From positions 372,001-436,000 of the forward strand of contig JACVCC010000001.1 of assembly GCA_016742215.1 (NCBI GenBank): 64,000 nucleotides of DNA, read 5' to 3'. A program made the position numbers and the translations under genes. The stretch is from Brevundimonas sp. GTDB lineage: Bacteria; Pseudomonadota; Alphaproteobacteria; Caulobacterales; Caulobacteraceae. The first letter of the stretch is position 1, and each line of letters starts with the position of its first letter. Shown here one piece after another: positions 50,401 through 60,386 of this stretch. Under the pieces are notes generated by a model, which searched no databases, was not told the DNA's origin, and worked only from the letters and a program-made list of their open reading frames with translations.

Positions 50401-51476
50401 GACGGGTCCTCGAAGCCGGGGACGACCAATGCCCTCGGAGAGAAGATCGCACAGGCCTTGAACAGGGTTCCCATCTGGTCGTCGCCGGTCAGTCGCTCCA
50501 GCTGGCGGTCGATGACGGCTGCGGCGTCCGGACGGCCGGCCTTCAGCCGTTCCGCGCGATGCTCGATGCCCAGCAGGCGCAGGAACTCGCCCTGACCCAG
50601 GCAGCCGGTGATCTCGGCCCCGGCGTGGATGGCGGCTTCCAGCACGGCGGGGAAGTCGGCCCACTGGGTCAGGTCCACCTCGCCCGGATCGGTCAGGGGG
50701 TCGACCTTCTGATGGCGACGCAGGCCTTGCAGGGTGTCGCCCGCGCCGGCCTTGGCGCGGCCGTAGTCGATCAGCAGGGCCGCGCCCGAGGCCGCCTTGA
50801 CCAGTTGAGCCAGATCGCGGCCGAAGCCGGCCTGCTGGTCCGAAATCTCGATCGTCTGGCCGGGCTCGACCGAATATTCCGGTCGCTTGAAGCCACCGGT
50901 GATCTTCGTCAGTCCGAACAGCAGGTCACCGTCGTCGGACACGCCGACGCGGCGCTCGGCCCAGCCATCCCCGGTCTTCACGAACTGACGGGCGGGCAGA
51001 CAGTCCAGCACCTCGTTGGCGATCAGGATGACAGGTGCATCGGTCTCCATGCGATCCAGCGCCGAGACCCAGCGCGGGTGGATGTCACTGTCGGCCAGCA
51101 TGCGGGCCTGGGCTTCACGCAGGGGGGCGCTGGGCTCGATCAGGATCAGGTCGACGGCCTGCAGGAAGTCCGGCGCCAGCCGGGCGGCGCGCAGGGCGTC
51201 GGCCATCAGTGTGCCATCTCCGGGGCCGACCTCGACCAGCCGCACCCGCTCAGGCGCGCCGAGCCGTTGCCAGACCTCGACCGCCCACAGACCGATCAGT
51301 TCGCCGAACATCTGGCTGACCATCGGCGCGGTGATGAAGTCGCCCGCCGCTCCGATGGCCGGGCGCGTGGCGTAGTAGCCGTCCTGCGGGTCGTGCAGGC
51401 AGCGCGTGACGTAATCGGCGATGGTCATCGGCCCGGTGAGGGCGATCTCGCGCGCCAGCCGGTCCTGCAGGCTCAT
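50397..51476 (-). CDS. SAM-dependent methyltransferase, MidA/NDUFAF7 family
   Basis: GPMTIADYVTRCLHDPQDGYYATRPAIGAAGDFITAPMVSQMFGELIGLW; LVEVGPGDGTLMADALRA. Confidence 0.93.
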   Translation of the reverse strand: MSLQDRLAREIALTGPMTIADYVTRCLHDPQDGYYATRPAIGAAGDFITAPMVSQMFGELIGLWAVEVWQRLGAPERVRLVEVGPGDGTLMADALRAARLAPDFLQAVDLILIEPSAPLREAQARMLADSDIHPRWVSALDRMETDAPVILIANEVLDCLPARQFVKTGDGWAERRVGVSDDGDLLFGLTKITGGFKRPEYSVEPGQTIEISDQQAGFGRDLAQLVKAASGAALLIDYGRAKAGAGDTLQGLRRHQKVDPLTDPGEVDLTQWADFPAVLEAAIHAGAEITGCLGQGEFLRLLGIEHRAERLKAGRPDAAAVIDRQLERLTGDDQMGTLFKACAIFSPRALVVPGFEDPS

Positions 51477-51480
51477 GGCG

Positions 51481-52353
51481 TCAGGCCGCGGCGGAGGGCG
51501 GACGGTTCCAGGCGCGCCAGATCAGCCAGGCGCCGATCAGCATCATCGGGATCGACAGGAACATGCCCATGGTCAGGCCCAACGGCAGGTTTTCCAGACC
51601 GGCGTCCGGCTGGCGCACATTCTCCAGCAGGATGCGGTTCAGACCATAGCCGACCAGGAACAGGCCGGTGACATAGCCGGGCTTGCGCAGCAGGCCGAAC
51701 TTCCAGATCGCCAGCGCCAGCAGGCCGAACAGGAAGACGCCCTCCAGACCCGCTTCGTAGAGCTGGCTGGGGTGGCGCGGCACATCGCCGGCCGGGCAGA
51801 AGCCATAGAGGCTCTGGATCCGCTCGTTGCAGAAGCGGATCGCCCACGGCACGTCCGTGGGGCGCCCCCAGAGCTCGCCGTTGATGAAGTTGGCGATGCG
51901 GCCGAACATCAGGCCCATCGGCGCGGCGGCCAGAGCCACGTCGCCGACGCTCAGCACGTTCAGCTTCAGGCGGTTGGCGAAGGCCAGCACGGCGATCGTG
52001 CAGCCCAGCAGGCCGCCGTGGAAGGACATGCCGCCGTCCCACAGCCGGAACAGGGCCAGCCGCTCGCCCCAGTCGGCGCCGCTGAACAACTGGCCGTACA
52101 GACCCGGTTCGTAGAACAGGGCGAAGCCGAGACGGCCGCCCAGGATGATGCCCAGCGTGACCCACAGGATCAGGTCGTCCAGCTGCTGGGTGTTCATCGG
52201 CGGCTGGCCGGGCGACCACAGGCGGGCTGTCTTGATCAGCTTGGCGGCGTACCACCAGCCCAGCAGGATGCCGGCCACATAGGCGAGCGCGTACCAGCGG
52301 ATATCCAGCGGGCCGATGCTGATGAGGACCGGATCGAACTCAGGAAATTGCAC
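51481..52353 (-). CDS. lgt: Prolipoprotein diacylglyceryl transferase
   Basis: IRWYALAYVAGILLGWWYA; GRIANFINGELWGRPTDVPWAIRF; RHPSQLYEAGLEG. Confidence 0.96.
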   Translation of the reverse strand: MQFPEFDPVLISIGPLDIRWYALAYVAGILLGWWYAAKLIKTARLWSPGQPPMNTQQLDDLILWVTLGIILGGRLGFALFYEPGLYGQLFSGADWGERLALFRLWDGGMSFHGGLLGCTIAVLAFANRLKLNVLSVGDVALAAAPMGLMFGRIANFINGELWGRPTDVPWAIRFCNERIQSLYGFCPAGDVPRHPSQLYEAGLEGVFLFGLLALAIWKFGLLRKPGYVTGLFLVGYGLNRILLENVRQPDAGLENLPLGLTMGMFLSIPMMLIGAWLIWRAWNRPPSAAA

Positions 52354-52523
52354 GGGCGCTCCTGCCGAGGTGACTTCGCCCCGCTTCTAGCAAGCGTCGC
52401 GGCGCCCGTCCCTGAAATTTCCGCAACGGACTGCCGCAGGGCAGGTTGGCCGGAAAGGTTTCGTTCACCATATCCGGCAACCCTTGTTAACCAGACGAAC
52501 CCTTTGAGTCGGAGCGTCATTCC

Positions 52524-52802
52524 ATGCAGACCCGCAATCCCATCCTGGACGAGTTCGCCAAGCTGACGACCGGCGCCATGGGCCTGGCCCAGGCCGCCGG
52601 CGAAGAGGCGAAGACCGCCTTCCGGGCGCAGGCCGACCGCTTTGCCGCCGAGATGGATCTGGTGCGTCGCGACGAGTTCGACGTCCTGAAAGCCGAGATC
52701 GCCGCCCTGCGCGCCGAGGTTGAAGCCCTCAAAACCGCCGCGAAGACGCCTCGAAAGGGAACGTCCACAGCGGGGGTTCCCCCCAAGGACGCAGCCGGTT
52801 GA
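52524..52802 (+). CDS. ubiK: UbiK-type accessory factor (BMFP domain)
   Basis: MQTRNPILDEFAKLTTGAMGLAQAAGEEAKTAFRAQADRFAAEMDLVRRDEFDVLKAEIAALR. Confidence 0.85.
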   Translation: MQTRNPILDEFAKLTTGAMGLAQAAGEEAKTAFRAQADRFAAEMDLVRRDEFDVLKAEIAALRAEVEALKTAAKTPRKGTSTAGVPPKDAAG

Positions 52803-52866
52803 GCCGAATCTGCGAACCCGCCTACGGTTCATTAACAGGGCGTGAGTCGCGCCCGGGGATGACTTG

Positions 52867-53370
52867 ATGGACGCCGCACGGCCCGAAGAAATCGACACGC
52901 CACACGATCCGCTGGACGTGGTCGAGCATGTTCTGGTCGCGGAAAATCTTCCGTTCGACCGGACGGACGAGGGCGATCTGGCCTTCTCCCTGGCCGGCGA
53001 CTGGAAGGACTACGAACTGTGGTTCGCCTGGCGTCCCGAGGGGGATTGCCTGCAACTGTGCTGCGCCCTCGATCTTCAGGCCAGCAAGTCGCGCCGCGCT
53101 GCGGCCTATGAGCTGGTCGGCCTGATCAACCAGCGCACATGGATGGGCCATTTCGAGGTCTGGGCCGAGGACGGCGAGATCGTCTTCCGTCACTCGCTGG
53201 CCCTGCCGATGGGCGAGCGTCCGACGCTGGCCCAGGCGGCCTCGATGATCGACGCGGCCGTCGAGGCGGCCGACCGTTACTACCCCGCGTTCGACTTCAT
53301 GGTCCGTGGCGCGAAGAAGCCGCAGGAGGCGATCGACGCCTGCCTGTTCGAGACCGTCGGCACGGCCTGA
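52867..53370 (+). CDS. YbjN domain-containing protein
   Basis: DVVEHVLVAENLPFDRTDEGDLAFSLAGDWKDYELWFAWRPEGDCLQLCCALDL. Confidence 0.88.
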   Translation: MDAARPEEIDTPHDPLDVVEHVLVAENLPFDRTDEGDLAFSLAGDWKDYELWFAWRPEGDCLQLCCALDLQASKSRRAAAYELVGLINQRTWMGHFEVWAEDGEIVFRHSLALPMGERPTLAQAASMIDAAVEAADRYYPAFDFMVRGAKKPQEAIDACLFETVGTA

Positions 53371-53374
53371 GGCC

Positions 53375-54175
53375 ATGACATCCGATACCGCAACCGGCGC
53401 CGTGGTCCTTGTGGGCTGCGGCCGTCTGGGCTCGGCCATTCTGGAAGGCTGGCTGGCGACATCGACGGTCGCCCCGGCCGACCTGATCATCCTGACGCCC
53501 TCGTCCAAACCTGTCGCCGAGCGGGCGCAGGCGCTGGGCGCCGCGGTCAATCCCGATATCTCCACGCTCGGCCGGGCGCGCGTCGTCGTGCTGGCGGTCA
53601 AGCCGGCCATGTGGCGCGCGGCTCTCGAGCCGCTTGTCGCGCATCTCGCCCCTGATGCCCTGATCGTCTCGGTCATGGCCGGGGTGAAGTCCGGGGATAT
53701 CGCCGCGCTGTCGGCCCGCACGGTCGCCCGTGTCATGCCGACGACCGCGGTGGCGCAGGCCAGCGGCGTGGCCGCGGTGTGGTCCACCGACCCCGCCGCC
53801 TCCGCCGCCGCCCGCAGGTTGTTCGCGCCTCTGGCCGATGTGGTGGAGCTGGACGCCGAGGATCAGATGGACGCGGCAACAGCCGTCGCAGGCTCGGCGC
53901 CCGCCTTCATCTATGCCTTCGTCGCGGCGCTTGCGCAGGCGGGATCAGGACAGGGACTGTCGGAGGAGGCCGCGATGCGGCTGGCGCGTGGCGCGCTCAG
54001 GTCGGCCGGCTCGGGGGCGGGTACGGGCGAGGCGCTGGACGCCCTGATCGCCCGCATCGCCTCGCCTGGCGGGACGACGCGGGCCGGTCTGGATGCGATG
54101 ACCGAAGACGGCGGGCTGACGCGCGCGGCCGGGGCCGCCGTCAGCGCCGCCGTGGATCGGGCGCGGAGCCTCTAG
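53375..54175 (+). CDS. proC: Pyrroline-5-carboxylate reductase
   Basis: VVLVGCGRLGSAILEGWLA; VMPTTAVAQASGVAAVW; ASPGGTTRAGLDAM. Confidence 0.93.
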   Translation: MTSDTATGAVVLVGCGRLGSAILEGWLATSTVAPADLIILTPSSKPVAERAQALGAAVNPDISTLGRARVVVLAVKPAMWRAALEPLVAHLAPDALIVSVMAGVKSGDIAALSARTVARVMPTTAVAQASGVAAVWSTDPAASAAARRLFAPLADVVELDAEDQMDAATAVAGSAPAFIYAFVAALAQAGSGQGLSEEAAMRLARGALRSAGSGAGTGEALDALIARIASPGGTTRAGLDAMTEDGGLTRAAGAAVSAAVDRARSL

Positions 54176-54298
54176 AGCCTGATCGGTTGAGGTGGAATCG
54201 CTTCGCGATTCCGCTGAGGCCTTGAATCAGGCTCTCGCGTTATGCTGGACCGAAATCTGAGCCCACTTGGACTGCGTCCAACTGAACCGATTTCGGTC
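54174..54298. repeat. Composite nested palindromic intergenic element
   Basis: Module 1 AGAGCCTGAT...GGAATCGC-TTC-GCGATTCC...ATCAGGCTCT (54174-54235); module 2 GACCGAAATC...TTGGAC-N3-GTCCAA...GATTTCGGTC (54248-54298). Confidence 0.85.
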
Positions 54299-54789
54299 TA
54301 GCGGACCTCGTAGCGGCCCGTCGCCAGATTGCGAGCGAGGCGGCTGTAGGCGCGATCTGCATCGGTCCAGGTTCCGTGACCGCGCACATCGGCGAGATTG
54401 GACGAGAACCAGTCGTAGCTGACCTCGTGGGTCGAGCCATCGGCCAGAATGACCGTCCCTTCGATCGCGGCGCCGCCGATCGAACGGCTGCGGATCGGGT
54501 CAAGGCCCGGCCGCTTGGCGATCTGCTCCATCGTCGGGCGGTTCGGCTTCAGATCGGTGAGCACCAGTTCGATACGGGCTCCGTCGAGAGCGGCCGTATC
54601 GGCCAGACGGGACTGGAGCACCCAGGTCAGGCGATCGACCTGTTCCTGGACCTCGCGTTCACCGAGGGTCTGGGCCTCGCGCTCAAGCGCATGGCTCAGC
54701 GTCACATTGACCGAAGCGGGCTGGGCGGCCGCGATGCCGGCGAAGGCCACAGCGGCGGCGAGTGGAGCGAAGAAGGCGAGTTTACGCAT
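54298..54789 (-). CDS. Secreted hypothetical protein
   Basis: Signal peptide MRKLAFFAPLAAAVAFAGIAAAQ; DGSTHEVSYDWFSSNLADVRGHGTWTDADRAYSRLARNLATGRYEVR. Confidence 0.75.
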   Translation of the reverse strand: MRKLAFFAPLAAAVAFAGIAAAQPASVNVTLSHALEREAQTLGEREVQEQVDRLTWVLQSRLADTAALDGARIELVLTDLKPNRPTMEQIAKRPGLDPIRSRSIGGAAIEGTVILADGSTHEVSYDWFSSNLADVRGHGTWTDADRAYSRLARNLATGRYEVR

Positions 54790-54872
54790 GTCTGTTCCTC
54801 CATGGCCCCCCGGCCACAGGGGAAAGGTGCGCCGTATGGCTCCGCTTGGCTAGAGGTGTGAGCCAAATGTGA

Positions 54873-56216
54873 TCAGCCGGGCAGGCGGATCAGCGCCTTG
54901 AGGCCGCCCATGTCGCTGCGGCCCAGAGTGATGTCGCCGCCATGGCCGCGGGCCACGTCGCGGGCGATGGCGAGGCCCAGGCCGACGCCCTTGCGGTTCT
55001 GGTTGCGGGATTCGTCCAGGCGCGAGAAGGGCCGGAAGGCCTCCTCGTGCATGTCGTCGGGAATTCCCGGACCGTCATCCTCGATGGCGATCTCGAGCCC
55101 GCCGGAGGGCAGGGCGCGGGCGCCGAGGCGGACATGTTCCCCGTGCGAGGCGGCATTGCCTGCCAGATTGATCACCGCGCGCTTGAATGCCAGTGGACGC
55201 AGGGTGGCGGTCAGACCGTCCTCGACCTGGACCTCGACCTCCGCGCCGGCGCGCTTCGCGTCCTCGGCCGCCGTGTTCAGCAGGTCGGCGATGGAGATCG
55301 GCTGGGCTGCCTCGCCGGCTTCGCCGCGGGCGAAGGCGAGGTATTCGTCGATCATATGCTCCATCTCGTCCATGTCGCCGCGCATGGCCTCGGCGCGCTT
55401 GAACGGCGGGGCAAGGGCCAGCTCCAGCCGAAGGCGGGTGAGGGGCGTGCGCAGGTCGTGGCTGACCGAGGCCAGAAGCGCGGTCCGTTGCTCGATATGC
55501 CGCTGGATCCGGTCGCGCATGTTCAGGAACGCCTGGGCTGCGGCCCGCACTTCCTTGGCGCCGTGGGGCTTGAACCGTTCCTGCGCCTCACCACGGCCAA
55601 AGGCCTCCGCCGCCTCGGCCAGACGCTCGATGGCGCGGACCTGATTACGGATGAACAGGATGGCCACGCCCATCAGCAGCACGGTGGCGATCAGGAGCCA
55701 CAGCACGAAGATATGAGCCTGGGTCGCCACCGCCCGCTCGCGTGGGGCGATGATGCGCAGCACGCCCTGCGGCTGCTGCACGCGAATGTCGACATAGGCG
55801 GGGTAGCGGGTGGTGTCGAACCAGAAGGGCTGATCCAGCCGGGTGGTCAGGGCGCGCTCAAGGGCGCGGTCGATGACCCCCAGGGCCCCGCGACGCGTCT
55901 CTTCGGGCAGGGTCTCGCCCTCGCGCAGTTGCACCGACAGGGACATCGACCGCTCTGCGCGCTCGGTGATGATCTCCATGTTCTGCAGTGACGGATCGTC
56001 CGCATAGCTCTCGACCGCCCAGGCGATGTCGCCGGCCAGGCCGTCGGACAGGCGCGCGGTCACCGTCTGCCAATGCATGTCGAAGAAGGCCCAGGTCACC
56101 GCAACCTGCATGACCAGCACTGGAAGGACGATGATCAGCAGCGACCGGCCCCACAGCGAGGACGGCAGCCGTCGCTTCAGGAACCGCGGCCAGAGGCTGG
56201 CGGGCAGAAGCCGCAT
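54873..56216 (-). CDS. Sensor histidine kinase (EnvZ-like)
   Basis: HAMP region; LLASVSHDLRTPLTRLRLELAL; NLAGNAASHG; EDDGPGIPDD; GVGLGLAIARDV. Confidence 0.93.
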   Translation of the reverse strand: MRLLPASLWPRFLKRRLPSSLWGRSLLIIVLPVLVMQVAVTWAFFDMHWQTVTARLSDGLAGDIAWAVESYADDPSLQNMEIITERAERSMSLSVQLREGETLPEETRRGALGVIDRALERALTTRLDQPFWFDTTRYPAYVDIRVQQPQGVLRIIAPRERAVATQAHIFVLWLLIATVLLMGVAILFIRNQVRAIERLAEAAEAFGRGEAQERFKPHGAKEVRAAAQAFLNMRDRIQRHIEQRTALLASVSHDLRTPLTRLRLELALAPPFKRAEAMRGDMDEMEHMIDEYLAFARGEAGEAAQPISIADLLNTAAEDAKRAGAEVEVQVEDGLTATLRPLAFKRAVINLAGNAASHGEHVRLGARALPSGGLEIAIEDDGPGIPDDMHEEAFRPFSRLDESRNQNRKGVGLGLAIARDVARGHGGDITLGRSDMGGLKALIRLPG

Positions 56217-56222
56217 TCAGGG

Positions 56223-56954
56223 TCAGTCCGGAGCCAGCATGTAGCCGATGCCGCGCACCGTCTGCAGGTAGCGCGGGTTCTTCGGGTCGGCTTCCAGCTT
56301 GCGGCGCAGGCGGGTGACCTGAACGTCCACGGCGCGGCCGGTGATATCGGCCGTATCCGGCGACAGGCTCATCCGCTCGACCGGGGCGTGGGCGTGGATG
56401 GCCAGCGTCTTCAGAAGCTGGGCCTCGGCCTCGGTCAGGCGTTGCAGCTTGCCGTCGCGGGTCAGCTCCAGCCGCTCCATGTCGAACACCGCCGGTCCCA
56501 GCTTGATCTCGCGCGGCGTCAGAGGCTTGCCGCCGGTGCGTCGCAGGATGGCGTCCACCCGCAGGGCCAGCTCACGCGGATCGAACGGCTTGGACATGTA
56601 GTCGTCGGCGCCGCGCGACAGGCCCTCGATCCGGTCGTCCGGATCGCCGCGGGCGGTCAGCAGCAGCACCGGTGTCTTCGAGGTCTCTGCCTTGCCGCGA
56701 ATCCAGGTCGTCAGGTCGAACCCGCTTTCGCCCGGCATCATGACGTCCAGGATGATCAGATCGAACTCGATCAGCTCCACCAGACGCTTGGCCGCCGCGG
56801 CGTGGGCGGCGCCGGTGACGCGGTAGCCCTCACGGGTCAGGAATTCCTTCAGCAGCTCGCGGATGCGGTCATCGTCATCGACGACCAGCAGATGGCGACC
56901 GGCGCCAGGGCCGGCGATGGGGCCGGAGCGACCATTGGGGCGAACGTCGCTCAT
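56223..56954 (-). CDS. OmpR-family response regulator
   Basis: HLLVVDDDDRIRELLKEFL, DLIILDVMMPGESGFDL, DDYMSKPFDPREL, C-terminal winged helix DITGRAVDVQVTRLRRKLE. Confidence 0.95.
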   Translation of the reverse strand: MSDVRPNGRSGPIAGPGAGRHLLVVDDDDRIRELLKEFLTREGYRVTGAAHAAAAKRLVELIEFDLIILDVMMPGESGFDLTTWIRGKAETSKTPVLLLTARGDPDDRIEGLSRGADDYMSKPFDPRELALRVDAILRRTGGKPLTPREIKLGPAVFDMERLELTRDGKLQRLTEAEAQLLKTLAIHAHAPVERMSLSPDTADITGRAVDVQVTRLRRKLEADPKNPRYLQTVRGIGYMLAPD

Positions 56955-57042
56955 GCCGATGCACCCTGACGGTCGTCACAGGCGTTGACCTGAGCGATTC
57001 CGGGGGGTCTAAACCGGGGAGCTTTGCGGGAGACGTTCTTCA

Positions 57043-57921
57043 ATGGCCTTCGTTCCTTTCGACGATCGTGACGGCTGGATCTGGATGGACGGCGATTTCG
57101 TGCCCTGGAGGGAAGCGAAAACGCACGTTCTGACCCATGCCCTGCACTACGGCTCGTCGGTGTTCGAGGGTGAGCGTATGTATGGCGGCGAAATCTTCAA
57201 GCTGACGCCCCATTCGGAACGCCTTCAGAAGTCGGCGAACCTGCTGGATTTCGACCTACCCTATAGCGTGGCCGAGATCGACGCCGCCAGCATCGAAACG
57301 TGCAGGAAGATGGGATTGTCGGACTGCTATGTCCGTCCGGTCGCCTATCGCGGGCCAGAACAGGTCTCCGTCTCGGCCGTGAACAACAGGACCCACGTCG
57401 CAATCGCCGTGTGGGAATGGCCCAGCTATTTCGATCCTGAGACCAAGGCGAAGGGGATTCGGCTCGAGTGGGCCAAGTGGCGTCGCCCCGACCCGATGAC
57501 CGCCCCGTCGGCGGCCAAGGCGGCCGGCCTCTACATGATCTGCACCATGTCCAAGATGGCCGCAGAGAAGCGCGGCTATGCCGACGCCATGATGCTGGAC
57601 TGGCGCGGCTATGTGGCCGAGGCCACCGGCGCCAACGTCTTCTTCGTTCAGGATGGCGTGATCCACACCCCGCCGGTCGATGCGATTCTGGACGGCATCA
57701 CCCGCCAGACCGTCATCGAGATGGCCAAGGCGAAGGGTATCGAGGTGGTCGTGCGCCACATCCGTCCGGAAGAGCTGTCGACCTTCTCGGAATGCTTCCT
57801 GACCGGCACCGCCGCCGAGGTGACGCCGGTGAGCGAAGTCGGCGAATACCGCTTCACCCCCGGCGCCCTCAGCCTGGGTCTGATGGAAGACTACGGCAAA
57901 CTGGTCCGCGGCCAGCTCTAG
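57043..57921 (+). CDS. ilvE: Branched-chain amino acid aminotransferase
   Basis: DRDGWIWMDGDFVPWREAKTHVLTHALHYGSSVFEGERMY; EATGANVFFVQDGVIHTPP. Confidence 0.93.
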   Translation: MAFVPFDDRDGWIWMDGDFVPWREAKTHVLTHALHYGSSVFEGERMYGGEIFKLTPHSERLQKSANLLDFDLPYSVAEIDAASIETCRKMGLSDCYVRPVAYRGPEQVSVSAVNNRTHVAIAVWEWPSYFDPETKAKGIRLEWAKWRRPDPMTAPSAAKAAGLYMICTMSKMAAEKRGYADAMMLDWRGYVAEATGANVFFVQDGVIHTPPVDAILDGITRQTVIEMAKAKGIEVVVRHIRPEELSTFSECFLTGTAAEVTPVSEVGEYRFTPGALSLGLMEDYGKLVRGQL

Positions 57922-58913
57922 GCCGGAGTCGGCTCCTTCCGACGGCGGCGCACCGTGGCCCACCACACCGCGCCGCCGATCACGGCGATCGGCAACAGGA
58001 CCGAGCCGGTGGTGATCAACACCGCCAGCATGCCCATAGACAATCCAAACGCGTTCTGCAGCGCCTTGGCGACCGGGCGCGTCGGGCTGCTGGCGGCCAT
58101 GGCGCCGCCCTCGCGATAATCGATGGTCAGGGTGGCGGATTGCACCCGGCCGTTCAGTTCGCGCAGCTCGATCTGCTGTTGGTCCTGAAGCCGCTGGAGT
58201 TCGGCCAGCTGGCGCTCGATCTCCAGTCGCTGGGCGAGGGTCCCGCCCTGGCGCTGCTGCAGATCGCGAATGCGTTCGGCCAGGGTCGCGGTCGTCTTCG
58301 CACCGGTTTCCGCCTCGTCGATGCCGCGGGTGACATCCTCGCCGACGGTGGCGGCTTCTTCCAGCGCGCCGCCGACGTTGGCGGCGTCCAGCGCCAGACC
58401 GGCGCGGAATCGGTTGATCCATTCCGGCTGACCCCGCAGTTCAAGGCGGCCGCCGGGGTTGTTCGTGGTCCAGTCCGCCTGGGCGGACACCACCTGACAC
58501 AGGCCCGCGCCGGCGGTGACACAGGCGAACTCGTGCCGGCTCATCAGCTCCGGCCCGCGCTCCCTGGGCAGGGCGACGGCGTAGCTGAAGGCGTAGGCGA
58601 TGCGCGCGACCGGGGCGAGCGGTGCAGGTCGGGGCTCGGCGACGGGCGATGGGGTATCGGCCGCGATGCGGTCCTGAGCGGCGGCTTCGGGCGACGCCGC
58701 GACAGACTCGACGGCCTGCGGCACGCGAGCCTGAAGTTTCGGCTGGGGGATGTCGTTCGCCGAGATCGTCCGCTGTTCGGCGGGCGCCGGCTCGATGATC
58801 TCGACCTCGGTCGCGCTGTCCGAGTACGTCTGCTCGTCGGCGCGCTCGGGTGAGCAGGCGGACAGAACCAGTGCGCTGGCCGCGGCCAGCATCAGAGCCT
58901 TTCTCATCGTCAT
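57918..58913 (-). CDS. DUF4349-like lipoprotein
   Basis: Lipobox ASALVLSAC; coiled coil IRDLQQRQGGTLAQRLEIERQLAELQRLQDQQQIELRELNGRVQSATLTIDY; C-terminal TM. Confidence 0.75.
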   Translation of the reverse strand: MTMRKALMLAAASALVLSACSPERADEQTYSDSATEVEIIEPAPAEQRTISANDIPQPKLQARVPQAVESVAASPEAAAQDRIAADTPSPVAEPRPAPLAPVARIAYAFSYAVALPRERGPELMSRHEFACVTAGAGLCQVVSAQADWTTNNPGGRLELRGQPEWINRFRAGLALDAANVGGALEEAATVGEDVTRGIDEAETGAKTTATLAERIRDLQQRQGGTLAQRLEIERQLAELQRLQDQQQIELRELNGRVQSATLTIDYREGGAMAASSPTRPVAKALQNAFGLSMGMLAVLITTGSVLLPIAVIGGAVWWATVRRRRKEPTPA

Positions 58914-59103
58914 TCTCCCTGTCGCCGTGATGATCACGGTTCCGTGATGGCGCGCTCCGATAACGGCGAAGTCTGGACGCAGGCGAAGCGGAACCTTGGC
59001 CGTGGCGCGTTCAATTCGCGGCGTGGTTTCCGCCTTGCCAGACCGGCCCGGGTGGCGTTCAACGGGCGAGGGCCGGCGGTGTGTCGGCGGGGAAGTGCAT
59101 TCG

Positions 59104-60372
59104 ATGTTCAGCCTGCTGAATCTCCAGAGCCTGCTCGGGCTTCTGGTCATCGTCGCGGCCTGCTGGGGCCTGTCGGAGAACAGGCGGGCCTTCCCGTGGA
59201 AACTGGCCATCGGCGCTATCGTCGTTCAGGCGGTTCTTGTGCTGGTGCTGTTCAACCCGGCCTCGCACGGCGTGCTGCACGCGGTGAACGCCGCGGTCGA
59301 CGGGCTGGCCCGGGCGACCAGCGTCGGCACCAACTTCGTGTTCGGCTATCTGGCGGGCGGCGGCTTCCAGCAGCCCTATTCGGTGCAGGAGCCGGGCGCC
59401 CTGTTCACCTTCGCCTTCCAGGTCCTGCCGCTGATCCTGGTCATCTCGGCCCTTTCGGCCCTGCTGTGGCATTGGAAGATCCTGAAGTGGATCACCTACG
59501 GCTTCGGCATCCTGTTCCAGAAGACGATGGGGCTGGGCGGCGCCTCGGCGCTGGCGGTGGCCGCCAATATCTTCCTGGGCATGATCGAGAGCCCGATCGT
59601 CATTCGCGCCTATCTCGACAAGCTGACCCGGTCGGAGCTGTTCCTGATGATGGTGGTCGGTCTGGCCACCGTCGCAGGTTCGACCATGGTGGCCTACGCC
59701 CTGATGCTGGCCCCGACCCTGACCAATGCGGCCGGTCACGTGCTGGTGGCCTCGATCATCTCGGCCCCGGCAGGCATCCTGCTGGCCCGCATCATCGTTC
59801 CGGAAAAGCCGGGCGAGGGTGGCGCCCATGCCGAGTATGACTCGCCTCTGAAGTACGACAGCGCCATTGACGCCATCGTGAAGGGCACCTCGGACGGCCT
59901 GATGGTCGTGCTGAACATCTCGGCAGTGCTGATCGTCTTCGTCGCCCTGGTGGCGCTGGTGAACATCATCGTCGGCGGCATTTTCGGCGAGGGCATCAGC
60001 GTCGAGTGGTTCCTCAGCTGGATCTTCGCCCCGGTCGCCTGGCTGACGGGCGTCCAGTGGGCCGACGCCCGCGAGGCCGGCCTGCTGCTGGGCGTCAAGC
60101 TGACCCAGACCGAGTTCAAGGCCTTCATGGACCTCGGCGCCGTTCCGGCCGACGCGATCAGCGAGCGCACCCGCATGCTGCTGACCTACGCCCTGTGCGG
60201 TTTCGCCAACATCGGCTCGGTCGGCATCACGGTCACCGGCCTGTCGGTCCTGATGCCCGAGCGTCGCGAAGAGGTCCTGAGTCTCGTCTGGAAGGCCCTG
60301 TTCGCCGGCTTCCTCGCCACCCTGATGAGCGCTGCCATTGTCGGCATCATGCCCGGCTCCATATTCGGCTGA
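59104..60372 (+). CDS. Concentrative nucleoside transporter (NupC family)
   Basis: LLGLLVIVAACWGLSENRRAFPWKLAIGAIVVQ; GLGGASALAVAANIFLGMIESPIVIRAYLDKLTRSELFLMM. Confidence 0.93.
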   Translation: MFSLLNLQSLLGLLVIVAACWGLSENRRAFPWKLAIGAIVVQAVLVLVLFNPASHGVLHAVNAAVDGLARATSVGTNFVFGYLAGGGFQQPYSVQEPGALFTFAFQVLPLILVISALSALLWHWKILKWITYGFGILFQKTMGLGGASALAVAANIFLGMIESPIVIRAYLDKLTRSELFLMMVVGLATVAGSTMVAYALMLAPTLTNAAGHVLVASIISAPAGILLARIIVPEKPGEGGAHAEYDSPLKYDSAIDAIVKGTSDGLMVVLNISAVLIVFVALVALVNIIVGGIFGEGISVEWFLSWIFAPVAWLTGVQWADAREAGLLLGVKLTQTEFKAFMDLGAVPADAISERTRMLLTYALCGFANIGSVGITVTGLSVLMPERREEVLSLVWKALFAGFLATLMSAAIVGIMPGSIFG

Positions 60373-60386
60373 ACCGGAGATCGACG

